Assembly: GCF_000744095.1 (NCBI RefSeq)
Contig: NZ_JQLI01000008.1
Coordinates: 620,001-684,000 of the forward strand
Source of the DNA: Cupriavidus necator A5-1
GTDB lineage: Bacteria; Pseudomonadota; Gammaproteobacteria; Burkholderiales; Burkholderiaceae
Direction: 5' to 3'
Length of the DNA stretch: 64,000 nucleotides
Under the pieces are notes generated by a model. That model ran no database searches. It was not told the DNA's origin and saw only the letters and a program-made list of their open reading frames with translations. A program made the translations under genes and the position numbers. Positions 33,612-42,662 of this stretch are shown piece by piece. Each line of letters begins with the position of its first letter. Positions within the stretch are counted from its first letter, which is position 1.

Positions 33612-34358
33612 TCAGCGTGCCTTGCCCTGGTTGGCCACGGCCGCCAGCGAGGCGGCGATGGCTTCCTGGTCGCCCAGGTAATAGTGGCGCAGGGGGCGCA
33701 GGTCGGCGTCCAGCTCATAAACGAGGGGGGTGCCGTTGGGAATATTGAGTCCGACGATATCGTCATCCGAAATCTGGTCAAGGTACTTTACCAGCGCGCG
33801 GATACTGTTGCCGTGCGCGGCAATGACCACACGCTTGCCGGATTGGATGTCGAGGGCGATCGATTCGTTCCACAGCGGCAGCACGCGCGCGACCGTATCC
33901 TTCAGGCATTCGGTCAGCGGGACCTGCTCGCGCGGCACATTGGCGTAGCGCGGATCGTTGAACGAGGCGCGCGGATCAGTCGGCTCCAGCGCGGGCGGCG
34001 GGGTGTCATAGCTGCGGCGCCACACCAGCACCTGCTCGTCGCCGAACTTGGCGGCGGTTTCGGCCTTGTTCAGGCCGGCCAGCGCGCCGTAGTGGCGCTC
34101 GTTCAGGCGCCATTCGTTGCGCACCGGGATCCACATCAGGTCCATTTCGTCCTGCACGTGCCACAGCGTGCGGATGGCGCGCTTGAGCACCGAGGTGTAG
34201 GCGAGATCGAAGCTGAAGCCGGCATCCTTGAGCAGCTTGCCGGCCAGGTTGGCCTGGGCCGCGCCGGTTTCGGTCAGGTCGACGTCGACCCAGCCGGTGA
34301 AGCGGTTTTCAAGGTTCCAGGTGGATTCGCCGTGGCGGATAAGGACGAGCTTGTACAT
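33612..34358 (-). CDS. gpmA: 2,3-bisphosphoglycerate-dependent phosphoglycerate mutase
   Basis: A 248-residue glycolytic enzyme of the histidine phosphatase superfamily. The phosphoacceptor is in LVLIRHGESTWNLENRFTGW (His11 region), RLNERHYGALAGLNKAE carries the catalytic acid, and VVIAAHGNSIRALVKYL holds the second histidine. Length is that of dPGM. It is divergent from the rhodanese gene. Confidence 0.97.
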   Translation of the reverse strand: MYKLVLIRHGESTWNLENRFTGWVDVDLTETGAAQANLAGKLLKDAGFSFDLAYTSVLKRAIRTLWHVQDEMDLMWIPVRNEWRLNERHYGALAGLNKAETAAKFGDEQVLVWRRSYDTPPPALEPTDPRASFNDPRYANVPREQVPLTECLKDTVARVLPLWNESIALDIQSGKRVVIAAHGNSIRALVKYLDQISDDDIVGLNIPNGTPLVYELDADLRPLRHYYLGDQEAIAASLAAVANQGKAR

Positions 34359-34511
34359 GCTGCTGCTTCCAGAGAGTAGGTAACCTGTGCGTGCGTCCGC
34401 GCCGTCACTCCGAGTGCTTCATGGCTTTCTAATGTGAACTCCATGTCTCAGGCAGGCGACAATGGCGGCTGGCCATGCAGCGGCAGGCCCCGGACGCCAA
34501 ACCGCGTATTT

Positions 34512-34517
34512 TATAAT
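34512..34517 (+). promoter_or_regulatory. -10 box for the rhodanese-grxC-secB region
   Basis: A perfect TATAAT, 31 nt upstream of the GTG start at 34548; no strong -35 is visible. Confidence 0.45.
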
Positions 34518-34547
34518 GCCGCCGACCCAACCTACCGGAATGCCAAC

Positions 34548-34961
34548 GTGAATTTCTTTGCCGACTACAACAACCTCGCTCTGATCGCCCTCGCCGTGGT
34601 CTCGGGCGGCCTGCTGGCCTGGCCCGCGATCTCGCGCAGCACCGGCGGCAAGACCGTCAATACGGCCGTCGCCACCCAGCTGATCAACAAGCGCGGGGCG
34701 GTGGTGGTCGACATCCGCGAGCCCGCCGAGTATGCCAAGGGGCACCTGCCGCAGGCCAAGAGCGCCCCGCTGGCTGACCTGCCCGCGCGCGCGGCCGGCC
34801 TTGCAAAGGACAAGGCGGCCCCCATCATCGTGATATGCCAGACCGGCCAGCGCTCGGGCAAGGCCCAGGCAGCGCTGAAGGAAGCCGGTTACAGTGAGAT
34901 CTACACGCTCGAGGGGGGCATCGCCTCCTGGCAGCAGGCAGGTCTGCCGCTGGTGAAGTAA
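34548..34961 (+). CDS. Membrane-anchored rhodanese-like protein
   Basis: A 137-residue protein starting at GTG 34548 (MNFFADYNNLALIALAVVSG), with one N-terminal membrane segment and a rhodanese domain whose active loop is VICQTGQRSGKAQAAL (catalytic cysteine). Preceding motif VVVDIREPAEYAKGHLPQAK is typical. Likely a sulfur carrier or thiol-handling protein at the membrane, substrate unknown. It heads the conserved rhodanese-grxC-secB-gpsA series. Confidence 0.9.
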   Translation: MNFFADYNNLALIALAVVSGGLLAWPAISRSTGGKTVNTAVATQLINKRGAVVVDIREPAEYAKGHLPQAKSAPLADLPARAAGLAKDKAAPIIVICQTGQRSGKAQAALKEAGYSEIYTLEGGIASWQQAGLPLVK

Positions 34962-35054
34962 TCCAGGCAATTCCGGCCCGTATTCCGCTACACAGCGCGC
35001 CGCCCGGCCCACAGCCGGTGCGTGCGCCGCATTGCATTCAAAAGGAGAACCCGC

Positions 35055-35312
35055 ATGGCCCGCGTCGTCATGTACAGCACCGTGGTGTGTCCGTTTTGCG
35101 TTATGGCTGAACGCCTGCTGAAGTCTCGTGGCGTGGAAACGGTCGAGAAGATCCTGATCGACCGCGAACCCGGCAAGCGCGAAGAGATGATGTCTCGCAC
35201 CGGCCGCCGCACCGTACCGCAGATCTACATCGACGATACCCACGTGGGCGGCTTCGACGACCTGTCGGCGCTGGACCGCCAGGGTGGCCTGGTGCCGCTG
35301 CTGGCTGCCTGA
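35055..35312 (+). CDS. grxC: Glutaredoxin 3
   Basis: An 85-residue dithiol glutaredoxin: MARVVMYSTVVCPFCVMAER, with CPFC in place of the commoner CPYC, then RRTVPQIYIDDTHVGGFDDL (the TVP glutathione-binding loop and GG). AAAGGAGAACCCGC precedes the ATG. It is 93 bp downstream of the rhodanese gene and upstream of secB, an arrangement widespread in proteobacteria. Confidence 0.96.
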   Translation: MARVVMYSTVVCPFCVMAERLLKSRGVETVEKILIDREPGKREEMMSRTGRRTVPQIYIDDTHVGGFDDLSALDRQGGLVPLLAA

Positions 35313-35502
35313 GCGCCCCGCGACTGCTGCTCGCTCGGAACCGTCTGATTCCGGGCCGGCTTTGCCCCGGCGCGGGTGAAATCGCCATCCGCGTCATGTA
35401 CCATATGCGCTTTCTCACTTTTCCAACCGGGCACCGGCCAGCCCTGCACCCATCAGGGGCTGCCGCCACCACGCCCAACGCCCATCTTCCCGGAAGCCTT
35501 TC

Positions 35503-36021
35503 ATGAGCGACCAGCAAAACACCCAGCAGGACGATCAACCCTTCTTCAATATCCAGCGCGTCTACCTGAAGGACATGTCGCTGGAGCAGCCCAACTCGCC
35601 GGGCATCTTCCTGGAATCGGAAGCCCCGTCGGTGGAAGTGCAGGTCAACGTCGGCGCGTCGCAGCTGCAGGAAGGCATCTTCGAGGTGGTGGTGACCGGC
35701 ACCGTGACGACCAAGGTGCAGGACAAGGTCGCCTTCCTGGTGGAAGCGCACCAGGCCGGCATCTTCGATATCCGCAACGTGCCGGTGGAGCAGCTCGACC
35801 CGCTGCTGGGCATCGCTTGCCCGACCATCCTGTACCCGTACCTGCGCAGCAATATCGCAGACGTGATCACCCGCGCCGGCTTCCAGGCCATCCACCTGTC
35901 GGAAATCAACTTCCAGGCGCTGTACGAGCAACGCCTGCAGGCGGCCATGGAAGAAGCCCAGGGTGCCGAAGGCGGCAGCAGCGGCATCGTGATGCCCGAC
36001 GGCAGCCAGGCTCGCCACTGA
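35503..36021 (+). CDS. secB: SecB, protein-export chaperone
   Basis: A 172-residue tetrameric chaperone that keeps preproteins unfolded and passes them to SecA. The core from FFNIQRVYLKDMSLEQPNSP through QVNVGASQLQEGIFEVVVT, GIFDIRNVPVEQLDPLLGI to LYPYLRSNIADVITRAGF is highly typical. Slightly longer than E. coli SecB owing to its C-terminal tail. Part of grxC-secB-gpsA. Confidence 0.97.
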   Translation: MSDQQNTQQDDQPFFNIQRVYLKDMSLEQPNSPGIFLESEAPSVEVQVNVGASQLQEGIFEVVVTGTVTTKVQDKVAFLVEAHQAGIFDIRNVPVEQLDPLLGIACPTILYPYLRSNIADVITRAGFQAIHLSEINFQALYEQRLQAAMEEAQGAEGGSSGIVMPDGSQARH

Positions 36022-36047
36022 TTCCGGCGTCCGGAGTCATGCATCGG

Positions 36048-36076
36048 AACGGGGCTGCGGCCCCGTTTCGCCTTTT
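36048..36076 (+). terminator. Probable intrinsic terminator between secB and gpsA
   Basis: AACGGGGC, TGCG loop, GCCCCGTT, then TCGCCTTTTT. The U-run is separated from the stem by a few bases, so termination may be partial and allow read-through into gpsA. Confidence 0.55.
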
Positions 36077-36124
36077 TGGCTCCGGGGCTACTATCGACTG
36101 CGCCCATCCTCCGTGCGAGCTCCC

Positions 36125-37141
36125 ATGAAACTGACCTTCCTTGGTGCCGGTGCCTGGGGCACCGCCCTCGCCAGCCATGCCGCGGCCACCAATGACGTGG
36201 TGCTGTGGGGGCGTGACCCCGCCCAGCTCGCCGCCATCGCCGCCACGCGCGAGAACGCTGCCTACCTGCCGGGCGTGACGCTGTCCGAGCGGCTCGCGGT
36301 GCAGGCGGATTTCGAGCTTGCGGTGGCGCATGCCGCGGACGACCCGGACGGCATCGTGGTGGTCGCTACGCCGGTGTCGGGCCTGCGCGAGATGACGCGC
36401 CGGCTCGCCACGCGTAGCGCGCGGCCGGTGACGATGCTGTGGCTGTGCAAGGGCTTCGAGTCCGGCACGCACCTGCTGCCGCACCAGATGGTGCGCGCCG
36501 AGCTCGACGCCGCCGGGCGCGCCGAGGGCTTCGACTACGGCGTGCTGACTGGCCCGAGCTTCGCCCGCGAAGTGGCGCAGGGCATGCCGTGCGCGCTGAC
36601 GGTGGCGGGCAGCGTGCCGTCGCTGGCCGAGCGCGCGCAGGCGGCCTTCCACCACCACGCCATGCGCATCTACGGCAGCGACGACCTGACCGGCGTGGAA
36701 GTGGGCGGCGCGGTCAAGAACGTGCTGGCGATCGCCACCGGCGCCAGCGACGGGCTGGGCCTGGGCCTGAACGCGCGCGCCGCGCTGGTGACGCGCGGGC
36801 TGGCCGAGATGACGCGGCTGGGCCTGGCGCTGGGCGGGCGCGTCGAGACTTTCATGGGCCTGGCAGGCGTGGGCGACCTGATCCTGACCGCAACCGGCGA
36901 CCTGTCGCGCAACCGCAAGGTGGGGCAGCAACTGGCGGCGGGGCAGAGCCTGGACCAGATCCTGGCCGAACTGGGCCATGTGGCCGAGGGCGTGCGTTGC
37001 GCGCAGGCGGTGGCCGAGCTTGCCGCCGCGAACGGCGTCGAGATGCCGATCGCCCGCGCCGTGTGCGCGGTGCTGTTCGACGGGCTGAGCGCCGCCGATG
37101 CGGTAGCGCAGCTGCTCCAGCGCGACGCGCGCGACGAGTGA
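36125..37141 (+). CDS. gpsA: Glycerol-3-phosphate dehydrogenase [NAD(P)+]
   Basis: A 338-residue cytoplasmic enzyme making sn-glycerol-3-phosphate for phospholipids. The nucleotide loop is MKLTFLGAGAWGTALASHAA, and the active-site region includes LCKGFESGTHLLPHQM, VLTGPSFAREVAQGMP and GGAVKNVLAIATGASDGLGLG with the catalytic lysine. The ATG at 36125 gives the standard start; a GTG 12 nt upstream is less likely. It follows secB in the usual order. Confidence 0.96.
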   Translation: MKLTFLGAGAWGTALASHAAATNDVVLWGRDPAQLAAIAATRENAAYLPGVTLSERLAVQADFELAVAHAADDPDGIVVVATPVSGLREMTRRLATRSARPVTMLWLCKGFESGTHLLPHQMVRAELDAAGRAEGFDYGVLTGPSFAREVAQGMPCALTVAGSVPSLAERAQAAFHHHAMRIYGSDDLTGVEVGGAVKNVLAIATGASDGLGLGLNARAALVTRGLAEMTRLGLALGGRVETFMGLAGVGDLILTATGDLSRNRKVGQQLAAGQSLDQILAELGHVAEGVRCAQAVAELAAANGVEMPIARAVCAVLFDGLSAADAVAQLLQRDARDE

Positions 37142-37180
37142 CAGCGCGCGTGACCCAACCTTCCTGACGATACTTCCCGC

Positions 37181-38158
37181 ATGCCTACCCGCCGACACGC
37201 GCTGATCGCGCTTGCCGCTGCCTGCGCTGCCGGCGCTTCCGCCAGCGTGCTCGCCCAACCCTGGCCCGCCCGGCCCATCCGCATGGTGGTGCCGTTCCCG
37301 CCGGGCTCGTCGCCCGACCTGATCGCGCGGATCGTGACCGAGAAGCTTGCGACTGCGCTGGGCCAGCCGGTGGTGGTGGAAAACCGCCCCGGCGCCGGCG
37401 GCAATGTCGGCACCGGCATGGTGGCGCGCGCCGCGCCCGATGGCTATACGCTGGTGTTCACCATCAACGGCCCGCTTGTCACCGCGCCGACCCTGTCGCG
37501 CAACCTGAACTACGATCCGTTCCGCCAGCTCGCGCCGGTGACGCTGGTGGCGACCTCGCCCAACGTGCTGGTGGTCGATGCACGCCTGCCGGTCCACACC
37601 CTGCGCGAATTCGTCGCGCTGGCCCGGTCGAAACCGGGCGAACTGAACTACGGCTCGCCCGGCAACGGCAGCGCCTCGCACCTGGCGATGGAGCAGCTCA
37701 AGGCAATGGCGGGCATCGACCTGCAGCACGTGCCGTATCCCGGCTTCCCGCAGGTCACCACTGCGATGGTAGGGGGGCAGGTGCAGGCGGGCTTCATGGT
37801 GCCGGCGATCGCGATGCCGCAGGTCAATGCCGGCAAGCTGCGCGTGCTGGCCGTGACCACCACGGGCCGCACCGCGGTGCTGCCGTCGGTGCCGACGGTG
37901 GCGGAATCCGGCTATCCAGGTTTCGAAGCGATTTCGTGGCAGGCAGTGCTGGCGCCAGCGGGCACGCCGCAGCCGGTGATCGACCGGCTCTACCGCGAAC
38001 TGGTGGCGATCATCGGCAGCGCCGATGTGCGCGACAAGATGCGTGCGCAGTATTTCGTGCCGGCCGGCACCGCGCCGGCGTCGCTGCGCCAGACCATGGC
38101 AAGCGAGAAGGCGCGCTGGGACAAGGTGATCCGCGCGGCCGGGGTGCAGCCGGAATAA
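37181..38158 (+). CDS. Bug-family (TctC-like) extracytoplasmic solute-binding protein
   Basis: A 325-residue periplasmic binding protein with a signal peptide (MPTRRHALIALAAACAAGAS to VLAQ) and the family opening WPARPIRMVVPFPPGSSPDLIAR, then VVENRPGAGGNVGT, PDGYTLVF and LNYGSPGNGSASHLAMEQL. These proteins are greatly expanded in Cupriavidus and Bordetella and bind carboxylates; here, as usual, no tctAB permease genes accompany it, so its ligand and partner are unknown. Confidence 0.93.
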   Translation: MPTRRHALIALAAACAAGASASVLAQPWPARPIRMVVPFPPGSSPDLIARIVTEKLATALGQPVVVENRPGAGGNVGTGMVARAAPDGYTLVFTINGPLVTAPTLSRNLNYDPFRQLAPVTLVATSPNVLVVDARLPVHTLREFVALARSKPGELNYGSPGNGSASHLAMEQLKAMAGIDLQHVPYPGFPQVTTAMVGGQVQAGFMVPAIAMPQVNAGKLRVLAVTTTGRTAVLPSVPTVAESGYPGFEAISWQAVLAPAGTPQPVIDRLYRELVAIIGSADVRDKMRAQYFVPAGTAPASLRQTMASEKARWDKVIRAAGVQPE

Positions 38159-38173
38159 ACGGTACGGCGGCGC

Positions 38174-38644
38174 TCAGCTGCCGCCCGCGAACCCGTTCTG
38201 CCGCCACGCTTCGAACACCACTACCGCGACCGTATTCGACAGGTTCAGGCTGCGATTGTCAGGCCGCATCGGCAGCCGGATTCGCTGCGCCGGCGGGAAC
38301 CACTCGCGTCGCTCGGGCGACAGGCCACGCGTCTCGGAACCAAACACGAACCAGTCGCCCGGGCGGAATTCCACCTGGCCAAACGGCGTCGAGCCGCGCG
38401 TGGTCAACGCGAACATGCGCGTGGGATCGGGCTGTTCGCTGGCCATCAGCGCGTCCCAGCTCTCGTGCACGCGCATGGTGGCGTACTCGTGGTAATCCAG
38501 CCCGGCGCGGCGCATGCGCGCATCTTCCAGCGGGAATCCCAGCGGTTTGACCAGATGCAGCTGCGCGCCGGTGTTGGCGCACAGGCGGATCACATTGCCA
38601 GTGTTGGGTGGGATTTCCGGTTCGACCAGGACGACGTTGAACAT
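38174..38644 (-). CDS. trmL: tRNA (cytidine(34)-2'-O)-methyltransferase
   Basis: A 156-residue SPOUT methyltransferase of the minimal TrmL type acting on the wobble base of tRNA-Leu. It starts MFNVVLVEPEIPPNTGNVIR and carries the knot motifs LVKPLGFPLEDARMRRAGLDY, FVFGSETRGLSPE and IRLPMRPDNRSLNLSNTVAVV. The start at 38644 is chosen over an extension to 38725 that has no domain content. Confidence 0.94.
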   Translation of the reverse strand: MFNVVLVEPEIPPNTGNVIRLCANTGAQLHLVKPLGFPLEDARMRRAGLDYHEYATMRVHESWDALMASEQPDPTRMFALTTRGSTPFGQVEFRPGDWFVFGSETRGLSPERREWFPPAQRIRLPMRPDNRSLNLSNTVAVVVFEAWRQNGFAGGS

Positions 38645-39120
38645 GATGCGGGAGTATCTCGGGCGCCGGGTGCCGCCCTTCGTCAGAACGGTGCGCAGCT
38701 TACCGCGCGCACCGTTCACTGTCATCCGGGCCTAGGGCGTGCGCAGCGCCACGATCACACTGACGCGGGCAGCACCATGCGCTTTGAGCACGCGGGCCGC
38801 TTCGTGCAGGGTGGTGCCGGAAGTCATGACATCGTCTACCAGCGCCACATGCTGGCCATCCAGCCGCATGGGACGCCCCAGCCGGAACGCATTGCGCAGG
38901 TTCACCTGCCGTGCCACCAGGTCCAGCGAGGCTGCCGGTATCGCGTTGGCGCTGCAGCAGCACCGGATCGGCGCGCAGGCCAAGACCGCGCGCCAGCGGC
39001 CGCGCGATCTCCCAGGCCTGGTTAAAGCCGCGCGCGGCGAGGCGTTGTGGCGACAGCGGAATCGGTGCTACCAGGTCGGGCGGTCCAAGCCGGGCGCTGG
39101 CCCACGCCGCCGGCAGTCCG

Positions 39121-39156
39121 GCCGCCAGCCGGGCCGCCAGCCGGGCCACCAGCCAG
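39121..39156. repeat. 12-bp tandem repeat inside comF
   Basis: GCCGCCAGCCGG occurs twice in a row (39121-39132, 39133-39144), followed by a degenerate third unit GCCACCAGCCAG. In the comF frame it encodes repeated RLAA. Slippage here could change length in 12-bp steps without changing frame. Confidence 0.6.
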
Positions 39157-39462
39157 CCCGCCAGCGGCAGCGCCTAGCCGAACTTGAGCGCCAGTACCAG
39201 GTGGTCCTGCGGCGAGGCATAGTCGCCCAACGTCCAGGCGTGGTCGAACGCCGGCGGCATCGCGGCGCACGCCGGGCAGCTGAAATGACGCCCCAGTGGC
39301 AGCGCGCAAGCGATGCAGCGCCGCACCGGCCGCAGCAGGTCGCCGGCGCAGGGCGCGCACACCACGTCGCGCTGCACCGCGCCGCACAGCGCGCAAGCGC
39401 TCGGCAGCAGCGCCGGCCCGGCGCCGGCCAGCGCGCTCCGGGCGGCCAGCGCGGCGCGCGCG

Positions 39463-39468
39463 TATACT
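39463..39468 (+). promoter_or_regulatory. -10-like box for the BioC-like gene
   Basis: TATACT lies about 100 nt upstream of the GTG at 39570; no clear -35 hexamer is seen. Confidence 0.3.
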
Positions 39469-39569
39469 TGCCGTCCGGCCGTGGCCCATCGGGCAAGGCG
39501 GCCGCGTTCGCCCGGCGCCCGTGCCTGCACCTGTGCCGCTTCCTGGTCTTCTTGCTGCCCTGTCTGTCC

Positions 39570-40529
39570 GTGTCCCTGCATGCCGCTGAATCCCCCGACC
39601 CCAACGCTTTCCTGCCGCCCGCGCGCCTGACCCGGCTCGCCTTCGACCGGCGCAGCCGAGGCTTCGGCCAACTGGACTTCCTGCTGGGCGAGATCGGCCG
39701 CCGCATGCAGGAGCGCATGGAGGTGATCCGCCTGGCGCCGCAGCGTGCGCTGGATATCGGCTGCGGCCACGGCCAGGGCCTGGCGGGGCTGCGCGCGCGC
39801 TTTCCCGATGCGCACATCGCCGGGCTCGATATTTCCGGCGCGATGCTGGCCGAAGCCGGCCAGCGCGACCCGCAGCGCCGTCCGGGCTGGCTTGGGCGCA
39901 TGCTGGGCAAGCGGCCCCTGTTCGACCTGGTCCAGGGCGATCTTGCCACACTGCCTTTTGCGCCCGCGAGCTTCGACCTGCTGTGGTCCAACCTGGCGCT
40001 GCACTGGCATCCGGAGCCGCACCGCGTGTTCCCGGAGTGGCACCGCGTCACGCACGACGAGGGGCTGGTGCTGTTCTCGCTGTTCGGCCCGGATACGCTC
40101 AAGGAGTTGCGCGCCGCCTTTGCCGAAGTCGACGACGCGCCCCATACGTTGCGCTTTGTCGACATGCACGATATCGGCGACATGCTGGTGCACAGCGGCT
40201 GGTCCACGCCCGTGATGGATATGGAATCGCTGACCGTGACCTACGAGTCGCCCGCCACGCTGCTGCGCGAGGTGCAGGCCTTCGGCGGCCTGCGCGGCCC
40301 GGAGGGCGCGTTGCCGCAGGGCTTGCGCGGCCGCGGCTGGTACCAGGCGCTGACCCAGGCGCTGGAGCGCCGGCGCAACGCCGACGGCGTGATCCCGCTG
40401 ACTTTCGAGATCGTCTACGGCCATGCGTGGAAGCTGGCGCCGCGCGGCGGCCAGGCGCTGGACGACCAAGGCCGCGCCGTGGTGCCGCTGGACCAGATCG
40501 GCCGTGCAAGGCCGCGCAAGGCAGGTTAA
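39570..40529 (+). CDS. bioC: BioC-like SAM-dependent methyltransferase
   Basis: About 319 residues from a GTG at 39570, the only plausible start before the domain. The fold begins FLPPARLTRLAFDRRSRGFG; SAM motif I is ALDIGCGHGQGLAGL, followed by IAGLDISGAMLAEAGQR and FDLLWSNLALHWHPEPHRVF, which resembles BioC, the malonyl-ACP O-methyltransferase of biotin synthesis. No other biotin genes are in the window, so the assignment is by similarity of motifs. It is divergent from the comF remnant. Confidence 0.75.
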   Translation: MSLHAAESPDPNAFLPPARLTRLAFDRRSRGFGQLDFLLGEIGRRMQERMEVIRLAPQRALDIGCGHGQGLAGLRARFPDAHIAGLDISGAMLAEAGQRDPQRRPGWLGRMLGKRPLFDLVQGDLATLPFAPASFDLLWSNLALHWHPEPHRVFPEWHRVTHDEGLVLFSLFGPDTLKELRAAFAEVDDAPHTLRFVDMHDIGDMLVHSGWSTPVMDMESLTVTYESPATLLREVQAFGGLRGPEGALPQGLRGRGWYQALTQALERRRNADGVIPLTFEIVYGHAWKLAPRGGQALDDQGRAVVPLDQIGRARPRKAG

Positions 40530-40659
40530 AACAGAGTTAACTTGCACGTGCGACAGATTGCCGCAGACCGAGCGCTGGCGCGGCGTGCAGGGAGATTGCG
40601 GGGCGTTTGCGCATGCACAGAACCAAGCGGCGCGCAAGCCTTCCGGTCAAGGTGCGCCC

Positions 40660-40688
40660 TTGTCCGTGTAGGGGAAGCGCCCTATAAT
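40660..40688 (+). promoter_or_regulatory. Sigma-70 promoter upstream of the DUF2244 and cox genes
   Basis: TTGTCC, 17-bp spacer, TATAAT: a good vegetative promoter with a start near 40695, about 107 nt before the DUF2244 ATG. Nothing else is evident in the gap 40530-40801. Confidence 0.7.
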
Positions 40689-40801
40689 GCGCCAGTTTGT
40701 CGCAGTGGTCCCCTGGCACAAGAACGTCCTGGTTTTGCACCCGCACTGTGCAACCCGGGCGCCATCGTCCCGGGTGTGCATCCGATGCAGAGTGGTTGGC
40801 G

Positions 40802-41311
40802 ATGCAAGACTTGGGTATCGCACTCCAGACGGCAGGTGGTGACTCCGGCGGAAATCTCGACGGACCTCTCCCCACGCCCCACGACTGGCTGATGAAGCGA
40901 AATTGCTCGCTGTCTCCACGCCAGGTCGGCTGGTTTTACCTCTCGATCCTCACTGTTTCGCTTGCCATCGCGTTGTTTTTCGCGTGGCAAGGGTCCTGGC
41001 TCGTGCTGCCGTTTGCCAGCATCGAGCTGATCGGGCTGGGGATCGCGCTGCTGGTGTATGCGCGCCATGCGACAGACTATGAGCGCGTCAGCATTACCGA
41101 CGGCATGCTGGTCGTGGAGACAGCCAGCGGCACAAAGGTGACGCGCCAGGAATTCAACCCGCGCTGGGTGCGGGTCGAACTGGGTGAATCGTTCCGCGCG
41201 CTGGTGACGCTGCGCTCGGGCGGGCGTGAGGTACAGGTGGGGTGTTACGTGGACCCGTACCGGCGACGCAAGTTCGCGCAGGAGCTCGCAGCGGTCCTGC
41301 GTCGCCTCTGA
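40802..41311 (+). CDS. DUF2244 domain protein
   Basis: A 169-residue inner-membrane protein. After MKRNCSLSPRQVGWFYLSIL it has two membrane helices (VSLAIALFFAWQG and ASIELIGLGIALLVYARHA) and a soluble C-terminal half (YERVSITDGMLVVETASG, FNPRWVRVELGESFRALVTL). DUF2244 proteins are typically encoded directly before cytochrome c oxidase subunit II, as here (59 bp), and are presumed to help oxidase assembly; this is unproven. An internal ATG at 40892 is an alternative start. Confidence 0.85.
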   Translation: MQDLGIALQTAGGDSGGNLDGPLPTPHDWLMKRNCSLSPRQVGWFYLSILTVSLAIALFFAWQGSWLVLPFASIELIGLGIALLVYARHATDYERVSITDGMLVVETASGTKVTRQEFNPRWVRVELGESFRALVTLRSGGREVQVGCYVDPYRRRKFAQELAAVLRRL

Positions 41312-41370
41312 GGAGGCGGCGGGGGCGGAGGCGGGGACAGATCTGAATCTGTAAATTGGGTAGATAACAA

Positions 41371-42624
41371 ATGAAAATGTGGAAGAAGGCATCCGCAGTT
41401 TGTCTGGCAGGTGCGTCCCTGCTTGCCAGCCAGGCGGCGTCCGCGGTGAGCGACATGCCAGGCGGCCCCGCCGTGCGCCAGCTCAACCTGACCGAGCCGG
41501 TTACCAAGATCGCCGAACAGATTCACTGGCTGAACTGGATGATGCTGATCATCTGCACGGTGATCTTCGTCGCGGTGTTCGCCGTGATGTTCTATTCCAT
41601 CTTCACGCACCGCAAGGCCAAGGGCTCCAAGCCAGCTTCCTTCCACGAAAGCATCACGGTCGAAGTGATCTGGACCATCGTCCCGTTCCTGATCGTGATC
41701 GCAATGGCCCTGCCGGCCACCAAGACCGTGGTGGCGATGAAGGACACCACCAACTCCGACATCACCATCAAGGCCACCGGCTACCAGTGGAAGTGGGGCT
41801 ATGACTACCTGAAGGGCCAGGGCGAGGGCATCTCCTTCGTGTCGACCCTGACCACCCCGCGCGAGCAGATCAACAACGAGCAGCCCAAGTCCAACACCTA
41901 CCTGATGGAGGTGGACAACGAGCTGGTCGTGCCGGTCAACAAGAAGATCCGCATCGTCACCACCGCCAACGACGTGATCCACGCCTGGATGGTTCCGGCC
42001 TTCGGCGTCAAGCAGGATGCGATCCCGGGCTTCGTGCGCGACACCTGGTTCAAGGCTGAGAAGATCGGCGTGTACCGCGGGCAGTGCGCCGAGCTGTGCG
42101 GCAAGGAACACGCCTTCATGCCGATCGTGGTGCGCGTGGTCTCCGATGCCGACTACACCAAGTGGGTCGATGGCAAGAAGAAGGAGCTGGCGGCCAAGGC
42201 CGACGATCCCAACAAGACCTGGACACTGGACGAGTCGAAGGTGCGCGGCGAGAAGATCTACGCCGCCAACTGCGCGGTCTGCCACCAGCCCAACGGCAAG
42301 GGCGGCGGCGCCTTCCCGGCGCTGGACGGCTCCAAGGTCGTGAACGGCCCCAAGGCCGGCCAGATGCACATCCTGCTGGAAGGCAAGGGCGGCATGCCGT
42401 CGTGGAAGCAACTCTCGGATACCGAGCTGGCCACGGTGATGACCTATACGCGCAACGCCTGGAGCAACAAGACGGGTGAAGTGATCCAGCCGAGCGACTT
42501 CGTGAATGGCCGCGCGGGCAAATTCCCCGAAGGCGGCGGCGCGGCAGGCGGCGAGGCTCCCAAGGCCGAAGCCAAGCCTGCAGACAAGCAGGCCAGCCTC
42601 GCGGGCGACCGCGTCGCGGGCTGA
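41371..42624 (+). CDS. ctaC: Cytochrome c oxidase subunit II with fused cytochrome c domain
   Basis: A 417-residue subunit with signal peptide (MKMWKKASAVCLAGASLLAS), two membrane helices, and a periplasmic CuA domain whose ligands include the CAELC motif at 239-243 (GQCAELCGKEHAFM). A C-terminal cytochrome c domain carries the haem motif CAVCH at 301-305, making this a caa3-type subunit. The extreme C-terminus is Ala/Glu/Lys-rich low complexity. It heads the cox cluster. Confidence 0.97.
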   Translation: MKMWKKASAVCLAGASLLASQAASAVSDMPGGPAVRQLNLTEPVTKIAEQIHWLNWMMLIICTVIFVAVFAVMFYSIFTHRKAKGSKPASFHESITVEVIWTIVPFLIVIAMALPATKTVVAMKDTTNSDITIKATGYQWKWGYDYLKGQGEGISFVSTLTTPREQINNEQPKSNTYLMEVDNELVVPVNKKIRIVTTANDVIHAWMVPAFGVKQDAIPGFVRDTWFKAEKIGVYRGQCAELCGKEHAFMPIVVRVVSDADYTKWVDGKKKELAAKADDPNKTWTLDESKVRGEKIYAANCAVCHQPNGKGGGAFPALDGSKVVNGPKAGQMHILLEGKGGMPSWKQLSDTELATVMTYTRNAWSNKTGEVIQPSDFVNGRAGKFPEGGGAAGGEAPKAEAKPADKQASLAGDRVAG

Positions 42625-42662
42625 CCCGCTGAAGACAGAACAGGATTAGAGGAGCATTTGCG

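Larger units (their letters stand above)
38732..39530 (-). pseudogene. comF: ComF-family phosphoribosyltransferase, nonsense and frameshift
   Basis: The minus strand encodes a ComF protein in two frames. The N-terminal part has the zinc-ribbon cysteines (SACALCGAVQRDVVCAPCAG, RCIACALPLGRHFSCPAC) and reaches LALKFG, where TAG (39176-39174) interrupts the frame; reading through gives ALPLAGWLVARLAARLAAGL, so a sense codon such as CAG probably mutated. The frame continues to LLQRQRDTG, then breaks near 38928-38945; the other frame finishes with NLRNAFRLGRPMRLDGQHVA and the PRPP loop ALVDDVMTSGTTLHEAARVL. ComF works in DNA uptake during transformation. The original start is uncertain. Confidence 0.82.
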
